The notes under the pieces were generated by a model. That model saw nothing but the letters and a program-made list of their open reading frames with translations, was not told the DNA's origin and searched no databases. A stretch of DNA of 64,000 nucleotides from Aurantiochytrium sp. KH105 (taxonomy: Eukaryota; Sar; Bigyra; Thraustochytrida; Thraustochytriidae): assembly GCA_003116975.1 (NCBI GenBank), contig BGKB01000088.1:222877-286876 (forward strand), read 5' to 3'. A program made the translations under genes and the position numbers. Below are positions 1 to 7,978 of this stretch, in pieces (position 1 is the stretch's first letter; every line of letters starts with the position of its first letter).

Positions 1-181
1 GGTCCATTATGCCGAGCACTGCGTCGTCAAGATAGGGCGGAAGCGAGCCCTCTACAAGGCTTCGCATGAATTCTAGAGCGACTTCATTGCTCGTCGTCGA
101 GTTACTGCGAGCATTTTCGTGCAGGGCGTCTTCTTTGCGTAGGGGAACCGCAGCGTTCTTGGCGGCCTTTAGGGGCTCCAT
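1..181 (-). CDS. N-terminal fragment of an unrecognised protein, cut by the window edge
   Basis: An open frame starts at an ATG on the minus strand (positions 181-179) and stays open for 60 codons to the left edge of the window. It begins MEPLKAAKNAAVPLRKEDAL and continues with a Ser/Thr/Asn-rich stretch, then a helical segment containing ALEFMRSLVEGSLPPYLDDA. The mix of an Ala/Lys start, a polar linker and an amphipathic helix looks like ordinary protein. No family can be named from this much. The carboxy terminus lies outside the window. A TAGGCCTA-like palindrome lies about 110 bases upstream. The frame is too short to exclude a chance ORF. Confidence 0.5.
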   Translation of the reverse strand, partial: MEPLKAAKNAAVPLRKEDALHENARSNSTTSNEVALEFMRSLVEGSLPPYLDDAVLGIMD

Positions 182-2574
182 TGGATCGCTGCCGGTTCGA
201 GGCTCGGGGTGCGACGAGGCTCGACTCGTTGTGAGTTGAAGACGAGCGCACGGATGCGAGCTTCAGTCCCTCGGATTTTCCCGGCTGCGGAGGCCTAGGC
301 TGGGGCTGTCTGCGCGAGCTCTCGAGAGATCCACGAGAGATGGCCTCCTACGCGCTCGCGCACGCGGGGTTCCCGGGGCTGCCCAGGCCTCTGTCGCTCT
401 GGTTGTCGAGTTGTTGTTGTTGTTGTTGTTGTTTTTCTTCTTCTTCTTGGTGTTTTTGTTGAGAGCTTTGCACCAAGTGCGCCGGGCCAGGTCGGTTTTC
501 TCGCGAACCAGCCGCAGACAGCGCTCGCCGAGGTCGCACCGCGCGACGCGGCGCAGGGACCCGCGGCGCGCGACCACCGCGTGCCTGCAGGCGTGACGCC
601 CACGCGCCAGCCTCTCGCGAAAAGTCGAGCGGACGCGCGAAGGACGACCGCTAAAAAGGCGGTTTGCGAGTAGGCCTAGCGAAGATCATCAAAAAAAATT
701 ATCCCGTTGATGGCATAGTAGAGCGATAAAAGAGGTCTAACGCTCCGTTGGAGCCGCGCAGCCAAGCCGCCGTCGCGAAGCCTGGTCTCCGACGCTGATG
801 TGATTACAGCCAGAAATGGCTTGCCATCGGGAGAGAAAACAAAGAGCTATGCAGAGAGATGATGTCATGACGCGGGAATGTAGTTTTGCAATGTATTTGC
901 AAGCTTGGACGGTTGAGACTGAGAGGAGCACACTAAAAAGAAAAGAAAAGTGAATGTGGAGCTTTGATAGTCCATTTTTGTTTTTGGAGAGCTCCGAGCT
1001 CATAATGTGGACGCGAGGAGTGAAGGCGGGGATCTCGGCAAGTCGTTTTGCTTTCACACGCGCAAGCTACAAATTGCGCTTGTGCAAGCAACAGGTGAGC
1101 TAAAACAAAACGAAAGAAGTAAACCACATGCTCGATTGGTAAGAAAGTTGTCTTTCATCGTCTACTACAAGACGATGCGAGAGACAGTCAAAGTCCCGAA
1201 GTTGCCACTTCGGAAAAAAAGTTCAAGTACGATCAAGGTCTTGCATATTTGCTTGTTCTTGTTCTTCCTTCCTTCGATCAAAAGGATTTTGACAGACAAG
1301 CGGGAGGGACCATTTCCTGGTTCTTATGAAGCTCTGCAAGAGTCTCAAGTCAACAAAAATCGATTGAAAGAAGTTTGCCGGATGTGAAGTTAGGACAAGA
1401 GAGAGGTTTCCTTCTCTAATTCTTATGAAAAGCCTGCAAGAGTCTCATACACCAAGTTCAAGTCCAACACTGCCTCGGTACCTTAGGGGGTTAGCGACCC
1501 GCAGCTTCGCGGATCGTTCGCTCCCAAGACCATTCGGAAAGAAACGAAAAGCTCGCACGCATCCAACAGCAAACCAAGGGTCTTCTTCTGGAGAATAGGT
1601 CAGTCTGGCAGCTGGTTGGCGCACTTGCAGCTGCCAGGCGACTTGACTTGCAAAGTGATTCCCGTCCGTCTTGCCGCTGAAGCACGGGCCAAGGCACGCA
1701 CCCTCTCCACATTCGCTGGCCAGCTAGCAAGCCAGCCTGCTCCGTGCCAATGAACCCGTCAATCGCCGTGGAACCTACCACGCCGCGCCGTTCTCTATTC
1801 CGCCGCGATCACACGTACATCGTCAGCCTCGTCTGCACTGCATGCGATGCGTGTCGCACGCTGGACGCAGCCGGCGCTGGACGCTGCCGCTGACCTGCTG
1901 CAGCTGTCTCCGCATCCGGCGCCGAACCGCCCGCCGCCTGCATGAGTGTCAACCTCCCGCGTCTCCACGTCCGTCCCGGCCCTTCCTCCGCTGCTCTCCG
2001 CCCTCGCGCGCGCGCGCTCCGGCGTCCCCGCGCTGCCTCTCCGCGCCGCTCTGCCGCGCCCGCTCAAGCGGCTCTGCTCCTCGCCGCTCTCGCGCGCCGT
2101 ATCCGCGTTCTGCCGCGCCGTCTCGGCCCCGGAGAAGTGGCACAAATGTGCGGCGCCGCGCCTCCGGGCTGCGACGCTTGTGGTGTTTGGAGGGAAGGAG
2201 GAAGAACTCTAGCCTCTCACTGAGCTTCGCGCGGCTGAAGCAAATGCAGACGGAGCCGAAGAAGACGAGGGAGAAGGAGCAGCGGGAGAGGCGGCCTCGG
2301 AAGCAGACCCGAAAGGACGAGCCGACCGTCGACCCACCCATCCCACCAGCCGGCCTTCGCGCTCGCGATCTTCTGCTCGCTCGCTCGCTCGCTCGCTCTC
2401 GCACTGGCACTCGCGCGCGTTAGATCGTTCGACCGCAAAAGTCATATCCATTTGCGGCGGCGCGGGACGCGGAGAGACTGCGCTTGCGCTCGAGCTCGGG
2501 CGTAATTCCTCGCGTGCCTGTCTGCCTGCCTGCCTGCCTGCCTGCCTGCGTGCCTGCCTGCCTGCGCTCGAACG
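182..2574. other. Intergenic region with short simple repeats, no supported gene
   Basis: About 2.4 kb between the edge gene and the SYLF gene. It holds a TTG/TTC-rich tract near 412-450 and a TAGGCCTA palindrome at 671-678. A short imperfect direct repeat is visible (TTCTTATGAA...CTGCAAGAGTCTCA, near 1320 and 1419). From about 1800 the DNA becomes very GC-rich with overlapping Arg/Ser/Ala-rich frames on both strands, which look like composition artefacts. GCTC repeats occur near 2382-2400. The 126-codon plus-strand frame at 1007-1387 resembles no family I know. Confidence 0.5.
2516..2567. repeat. (TGCC)n microsatellite in the 5' leader of the SYLF gene
   Basis: Roughly twelve TGCC units, with two TGCG interruptions, end only a few bases before the ATG at 2575. 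The array is therefore probably transcribed in the 5' untranslated region. Repeat length could vary between strains. Confidence 0.85.
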
Positions 2575-3627
2575 ATGGGTATCTCAGACCGCATCAAGCT
2601 GCGGAGCACGGTGCCCAATGCGGCCAAGACGCTGAATGAGATGGCGAACCCCAAATATGTGTCCCAGGACAAGGCAATCCCGCGGATGCTCTTGCAGCAC
2701 TGCAAGGGCATTGCCTTCGTGACGGTGTACAAGGCCGGCATCATGATGATCGGCGGCAACGTTGGCGGAGGCTGCGTTGTCGTCAAAGTCAAGGACTCTT
2801 CTCAGCCCGGCGGATACCGCTGGAGCGCACCTCTGAGCGTGCAAGCCGGAGGTCTCGGGGGTGGCTTCGTCTTTGGCGCGGAAAAGATCAGCAGCGTCAT
2901 CATCTTGAATACCACGTCCGCCATCAAGGGATTCACTGGCGACAAGCAGATTTCGTTCGGCGGTAGCGCCAGTCTTGCCGTTGGGCCGGTGGGACGGAAC
3001 GCCGAGGCAAGCGTTGGACTGAGCGACAACAAAAAGATTGTTCCGGCGTATAGCTACTCGCTCGCCAAGGGCGCCTACATTGGCGGCACGCTGGAGGGAG
3101 CAATTCTCAAAGTGAATGATTCTGACAACCGCGAGTTCTACGGCCGTGATGTCACACCGGCCGAGATTCTCGGTGGTCACGTCGATCCTCCTCCCATTTG
3201 CAACGTTCTCTACGAGACTCTTCACGAAATCATGGGCGTCGTCATGGACTCTGGCGCAGGAGCCTCGTTGCCGCAGGGCCCTCAGCGGACCTCGCTGGCG
3301 CAGGGGGCGTCACAGGGTCTTGGCGCTTCTGGCAAGGCGCTGCTTCGTTCCGGTTTTTCCGACGCGGACAATGAAGGAAATGATGGACTTCCTCCCGGAT
3401 GGAAGCAAGCCTACGCTGAGGACGGCCGCGCTTACTACTACAACGACAAGGGAGAGACTTCTTGGGAGCGGCCAGCGGCACCACGCAGACCGGGTCCGCC
3501 GCCCCCGCCTCCAAAGGCGCAGCCTTCCGCAAGTCTTCCCGCAGGATGGCAGGAGCTCACCGCCCCGGACGGCCGCAAGTACTACGCCAAGGGTTCTACG
3601 ACGCAATGGGAGCGGCCGACAGCGTAA
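2575..3627 (+). CDS. SYLF (Ysc84/SH3YL1-type) domain protein with two C-terminal WW domains
   Basis: The 350-residue protein has a SYLF (DUF500) domain at about residues 1-215. Signs are the conserved CKGIAF start, the glycine-rich GGNVGGGCVVV and GGLGGGFVFG strands, and the GFTGDKQISFGG region. SYLF domains bind phosphoinositide membranes and act with cortical actin during endocytosis (Ysc84, SH3YL1). Two WW modules follow: LPPGWKQ...YYYNDKGETSWERP at about 274-303 and LPAGWQEL...YYAKGSTTQWERP at about 320-350. A polyproline linker near 305-315 lies between them. In yeast and animals the partner module after SYLF is usually SH3 (or FYVE elsewhere), so WW modules here point to PPxY-type partners. 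The ATG directly precedes the SYLF domain and is the only sensible start. The domain calls are strong; the cellular role is inferred from the family. Confidence 0.93.
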   Translation: MGISDRIKLRSTVPNAAKTLNEMANPKYVSQDKAIPRMLLQHCKGIAFVTVYKAGIMMIGGNVGGGCVVVKVKDSSQPGGYRWSAPLSVQAGGLGGGFVFGAEKISSVIILNTTSAIKGFTGDKQISFGGSASLAVGPVGRNAEASVGLSDNKKIVPAYSYSLAKGAYIGGTLEGAILKVNDSDNREFYGRDVTPAEILGGHVDPPPICNVLYETLHEIMGVVMDSGAGASLPQGPQRTSLAQGASQGLGASGKALLRSGFSDADNEGNDGLPPGWKQAYAEDGRAYYYNDKGETSWERPAAPRRPGPPPPPPKAQPSASLPAGWQELTAPDGRKYYAKGSTTQWERPTA

Positions 3628-3764
3628 GGCAAGCTCCAGACAGTTTCTTATCTCCTTTCCTTTACAGGGTTTGTTGCGATCTTGACCTCATGCGTAGTTT
3701 AGTTTACGCGTTCACTATTTGCTCGTTTGCGCCAAGCAGGATCCATCTTTGCAAGTTGAAGAAA

Positions 3765-3775
3765 AATAAATAAAA
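3765..3775 (+). terminator. Candidate polyadenylation signal after the SYLF gene
   Basis: AATAAATAAA lies about 140 bases after the stop codon at 3627. It matches the AATAAA hexamer and the spacing is plausible for a short 3' untranslated region. Whether this organism uses that hexamer cannot be told from one case. The rest of 3628-4072 contains no gene I can support. Confidence 0.35.
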
Positions 3776-4072
3776 TTCGCCGCGCGCACGCAATCCAAGA
3801 TGCACATGCCATAGTCTTTTTGGCCCTCTTGATCGCTTTTCTAAAAAAATCAGCTTCCTTGTCCTGCCTTGCCTGTGCGGCCGTCAAAGATAATGAGATC
3901 TTGTTGCTTGCAGAGGAGCCCACATCAAATCGACAAATCGAAGAGACGTGCGCGGTGCGGCACCGGCAGTACCCAAACTTGTCCGGGCCAGCCTGCGCGC
4001 GAGTGAAGACGCGGAGGCGGCGCGCAGGCCAGCTCTTCCGTCCGGAGAGCAGCAGCACAACGGGCAGCAACG

Positions 4073-5647
4073 ATGGGCAACGAGATCGCCTTTTGTTGCT
4101 CGACGCAGCGTGGCGGCGGCGGCGGACTCTGGAGCGAAGACGACGATCTCTTGTTCGCGGCGCCCGAGCGCGCGCGGGAAGACCCCGTCAAGCTGCAGCT
4201 GCGCGCGCTCGGAGAAGGGTCGCCGCGGCGCTGCGTGCACGTGGGCGAGGCATGCTCAGAACAGCTTGCAGGCATGGCACGTCGCGCGACGGCCCTGGCA
4301 AGGCGCAAGTCGGACTCGAGCACGGAGAGCGCCTCAACCCTGACGAGCAAGGCTGAGGAGCTCGAAGCAGACAGCAATCGCGAACTGCGTGCTTTTGCAG
4401 GACCGCAAGCGACTCGCGTGCTAACGACGTACGAGCTCGGTACCGGACGCTTTGCTACGAGCATTTGGCGAATCGAACCCGTGTCCATGGACTCATTACG
4501 CAAAGTCTCATCCTCTGCATCAGGTCAGCCCCTCAGGCGAGGGCACCTCCGTCTCGAAGCATGCACGCTAAGTCCGGCCGATATGAGATTCCACTGCAGT
4601 CACCTGTTTCATTTCGGTCGGAAGCTTCTCTTGGCGGTGGCGGCATCATTGAAAAGTGATATTGAAGACAAAAGCGCCGATACACCGACTTGCGCAATTC
4701 GACTATACAGTCTCGAGCAACTTCCAGCGATGCCCACCTCACTCGAAAATTCATTATGTCTCATAGGAGAACTTTGGGCTTCTGCCACAGAGTTGCGTGG
4801 CCACGTGGTCCACATTCATGGCCATCAGGGTACCTTGGTGTGCGCGGACGAACATGGTTCCCTTGTCATTTGGAAACTTCAAATGAATACGGAAGATCCA
4901 CATAATGTCACCTCCTCGTCCACTTCCGCTGCACCCTTTTCCTCTTCAGATAAAAATGTTTCCATCTCGGGTATTCCATCCCATGTGGAGCAGCTTGACG
5001 CTCCAGTGGTCGCATTGCAGGTGCGCGGCCCCCCAGCAATGGGAATGGTCAATGTGTTTGCCAGCCCAAGCGGCCCCTTTCCCGCTACTTTTCCCTTGTC
5101 GGGAGCGAGTGGGCATACGAGCGAGATTGCGGTCGTGACGAGTTCTGGATCTGTTCGAGGCTTTCGATTTTCCTGGGACAAAGGCGCGGCAGAGTCAACC
5201 TTTTCTCTCCGCTCTCGTGCGTCGCCAACGGACACTGAGGAGACGCAAGATGGGGCTGTTAGCGCCGTGGCTTTTGCCCCTCAAGTTTTTTCTTCCCAAC
5301 GCCATCTTCGGAACCTGGATGGCCAGCATACGTACTCTCTTGTCTTTGTTGCGTCTCATGATGGCTCTCTTTGCGTATACGATTTACGGAAACCGATGGA
5401 CGACGCACGAATTGCAGTCTTCAAATGTGAAAATCCTATTCGCAACCTAGCGTTTGGGGCTTTTTCGAACGGCCCGCTCGTACTTGGCGAATCGAACTCG
5501 CAATTCTGTATTCGTAAAATGGATCTCGGCGGTTCCTACATGCCCACTGTGTGGCGGCCAGGATATGCGTCAAAGCAGATTATCGTAGAGCCGGGCCATG
5601 CAGTGTTCGCGCTCTCTGAGCGCGGGCATGTACTAAAAATCGACTGA
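4073..5647 (+). CDS. WD40-like beta-propeller protein with a possible N-terminal acylation signal
   Basis: The 524-residue protein begins MGNEIAFCCS. Gly2 with Ala at position 6 fits the N-myristoylation pattern, and the following Cys8-Cys9 pair would suit palmitoylation, so membrane anchoring is plausible. Residues 60-125 are charged and low in complexity. From about residue 150 onward the sequence has loosely spaced WD40-like blades. The clearest are GTLVCADEHGSLVIWKL near 260 and SLVFVASHDGSLCVYDLRKP near 425. The typical GH and WD dipeptides are mostly degraded, so a propeller is inferred from the pattern of short beta strands. I cannot assign a specific orthologue; a nucleoporin- or sorting-type propeller is possible. 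The start is chosen because it gives the acylation motif. Confidence 0.75.
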   Translation: MGNEIAFCCSTQRGGGGGLWSEDDDLLFAAPERAREDPVKLQLRALGEGSPRRCVHVGEACSEQLAGMARRATALARRKSDSSTESASTLTSKAEELEADSNRELRAFAGPQATRVLTTYELGTGRFATSIWRIEPVSMDSLRKVSSSASGQPLRRGHLRLEACTLSPADMRFHCSHLFHFGRKLLLAVAASLKSDIEDKSADTPTCAIRLYSLEQLPAMPTSLENSLCLIGELWASATELRGHVVHIHGHQGTLVCADEHGSLVIWKLQMNTEDPHNVTSSSTSAAPFSSSDKNVSISGIPSHVEQLDAPVVALQVRGPPAMGMVNVFASPSGPFPATFPLSGASGHTSEIAVVTSSGSVRGFRFSWDKGAAESTFSLRSRASPTDTEETQDGAVSAVAFAPQVFSSQRHLRNLDGQHTYSLVFVASHDGSLCVYDLRKPMDDARIAVFKCENPIRNLAFGAFSNGPLVLGESNSQFCIRKMDLGGSYMPTVWRPGYASKQIIVEPGHAVFALSERGHVLKID

Positions 5648-5864
5648 GAGAAGGTCTGCAGAGGTTTCACGTTCGCGTCAATTGCGCACAAACCAAGAGC
5701 CTTCATTTCATCATCACGAAGCTCTTCATCTCGTCGCAAGGTCAAGTTTGAAGATTAGATCGAGCAGCTCCATACTAAGCACCAGGACAAGATGCTGCAT
5801 TTCTCGTGTGAAATCCGGAGCTGGGCGTAAACGTTGCCGTCAGAAGTGGCTCTTCGTACAGCGT

Positions 5865-7978
5865 CACCCCTCGCTGTCGATTGGTTTGAGTGAAGTGAGC
5901 ATGTATATTACGCAATCACCGCAATCCTGATCTTCCGAGTTCAGTTCCATGTCCAGTCAAGCTAGCCGAAGCGAAAAGATCACACAAGAATAATCAGTGA
6001 AAGCACGGTATTCCGCAAATGAATATTGGCCTATGTTGATGTTAATTGGTTGGTGTGTTTGCATCCTTGACCGCTGGCAAGACGCACGGAAAGTGCCAAG
6101 GTATTATACCCTGCCTCCGCCAAGGTTGCGGCGACAGACGCGATCTTGCAGCCCGATATTGAATCTTGGGGTTGGGTTGTCCGGTCTTGACACTTTCTTC
6201 ATCACCGTCCAAGCCAACCTTGCCATCTTCGGTCTATTTTTTGATCAGATCGAACGACAGGAGATGAAGCTTTAATGTAAGCGCGGTGAGCTTTTTTTTT
6301 TTTTTTGGATCGCTGTCTGGTCAACCAAGATTGACTTGAAAGGAGAGGTGGCCGCAGCACGTGCAAAAATCTAACAAGTAGCTGCTACCAGCACCGCACA
6401 CCAGCCATCAAATCGGTCTCTCGAGACGGACGGACGGTCAACAGTGATTACACCAGGGCAACGGCGGTATGGGTGGGTGTACAGAATAAAGAATGACTGG
6501 CCAAGGCGCCGACAGAAGAGGAAGAATCGCGCGACACTATGCAATAGCTGAGGAAGAGTTAATTAGTTTCTGGCAAACTCGCAACGTGGTGAATCGACCA
6601 GATGTCTTGCCAATCTACTTGCAACGCGCTCTGCGAAACAGGCAGCTATGCAGTCTCCTCTTTCTGTATGAACGGCGTTTGTACGCAGGCCACCTGCAGG
6701 CGCCCGGGCATTTGCCTTGGAGGAGAAGGGTGCAACTGCATTCTTGGCCACGTCGGAGAACTGTGCTTGCTGACAGTGGTCGTTGGTGTGGTGGTGATTG
6801 TGATCATCGTCTTGAGCATTGCATACTGCGTGCAAAAGCACAAGAAGAAGAAGAACGCATCAGCTGCGCTTGTCTCCGCGTCCTCTGAATTGAAAGATGA
6901 TGATACAGTTGAACATGCGATTGAGGTGAATGATGGCTCTGCTGGAGAGGAGAAGCTTTTTCAGCCGAGCGCACGTGCACTTGCGCGCGGCCTTATCAGC
7001 ATGATCCTTCTCGCCATTGTGCTCTCAAACACTGTCAAGATGTCGGAGGTAACGACGACATATAGTGTTAAACTTGCCGAAGTGACTACGACTTTCAGCG
7101 CTGATTTGTCGACATTGAGGGTCGAGGTAGATGGTTCCATTCCCGGTCTTCCTTCTTTTCCGATTGCAGAAGACAGTATGACCTGGGAAGAGTATTGTGT
7201 GGCCGTCGAGAATCTCGAAGACGTTGTGGAGACATTTCGATATGTGGGGCTTCTCATTCCAGGTCCCGTGCAGTGCTCTTATGTAGCTCCAGCACGCTCC
7301 TTTATCATTGCAGCCGTTACCATGTACTCCGTGGCAAGTGTCTGCGCGCTGCATTCGCGTGGAGACACTTTTGGCATGGTAACATCCATGCTTGGTTGGG
7401 TCTTCGTTGTCGCTGGCGTCAGCTTCTGGTTCGCCGTTCTCGGAGCCTGGACCGGCATCGAGACTGGTGTTGGCATTCTTCTAAGCATCGCTTTGTTCGG
7501 AGTCACGATCATCACATGCGTGCTGCCGAAGCGCACGTAGATGGTTTCTTTTCTTTCCGCGGTGCGTAGACTTTCGCATAAAATCAATCTTCAGCAGTTC
7601 CTGAATGTTGCTATACCTTTAGAAGAGGTGCTTGGTCGAGAGCGTACGTGAGCTGCTTATTCATGCAGCACTCAATCACGTTATTGCAGCATCTCCATCC
7701 GACATTTTAAATGGGAAGGGCGTGTACTGGATTTGGTGAGCAGATGTTTGCTGGGTTTCCTGAGTACCTACCTAATATTCGGAGATTCTAAATGCGCTAA
7801 CGTGAACAAAGCATCTCAGCCTTTTCAGAACGAAAAGTTGTTCTTGTCGGCGATTGATCTGATCTGAATTTTTACCTTAAAAAAAAATGTGTCCTCGCTC
7901 GCTCACTTCGGCGCTGAAAAGCAATACGTGGAAAATCAGACTGGTCGACTTTAACTGGCGCTAGCGAACGTTGTTGTC
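5865..7978. repeat. Tandem repeat unit 1 (first of three gene-bearing copies)
   Basis: The unit begins near the block CCTCGCTGTC...CACCGCAAT and includes a shared leader, one five-helix membrane protein gene (6602-7540) and a shared trailer. The trailer contains CTTTCGCATAAAATCAATCT, a CTTTAGAAGAGG box, CATGCAGCACTCA and CTGGTCGACTT...GGCGCTAGCG. The same blocks occur in the same order in units 2 and 3. Boundaries are approximate, read by eye. Confidence 0.85.
6602..7540 (+). CDS. Cys-rich five-helix membrane protein, tandem copy 1
   Basis: The 312-residue protein belongs to a family of three tandem paralogues and I recognise no named family. Residues 1-53 hold nine cysteines (MSCQSTCNALCETGS...) like a small disulphide-rich ectodomain, but there is no cleavable signal peptide. 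Predicted helices are at about 54-77, 128-144, 232-250, 257-281 and 288-307. Lys-rich HKKKKN after helix 1, a basic residue after helix 3 and PKR at the C terminus suggest N-outside, C-inside topology. An approximately 90-residue loop between helices 2 and 3 has conserved Cys199 (EEYC) and Cys234 (VQC). The last four helices thus resemble claudin/Sur7-like tetraspans in layout only. The motif KLFQPSARALARGLIS before helix 2 is nearly invariant in all copies. The start ATG aligns with the starts of both paralogues. Confidence 0.82.
   Translation: MSCQSTCNALCETGSYAVSSFCMNGVCTQATCRRPGICLGGEGCNCILGHVGELCLLTVVVGVVVIVIIVLSIAYCVQKHKKKKNASAALVSASSELKDDDTVEHAIEVNDGSAGEEKLFQPSARALARGLISMILLAIVLSNTVKMSEVTTTYSVKLAEVTTTFSADLSTLRVEVDGSIPGLPSFPIAEDSMTWEEYCVAVENLEDVVETFRYVGLLIPGPVQCSYVAPARSFIIAAVTMYSVASVCALHSRGDTFGMVTSMLGWVFVVAGVSFWFAVLGAWTGIETGVGILLSIALFGVTIITCVLPKRT

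Noticed and set aside
2584-3225. Minus-strand frame of 213 codons
   Set aside because: Antisense shadow of the SYLF domain.
4455-4500. tRNA-like T-loop (GGTTCGATTC on the minus strand)
   Set aside because: The flanking bases do not form a T stem and no acceptor stem pairs with it; it lies inside the WD40-like coding frame.
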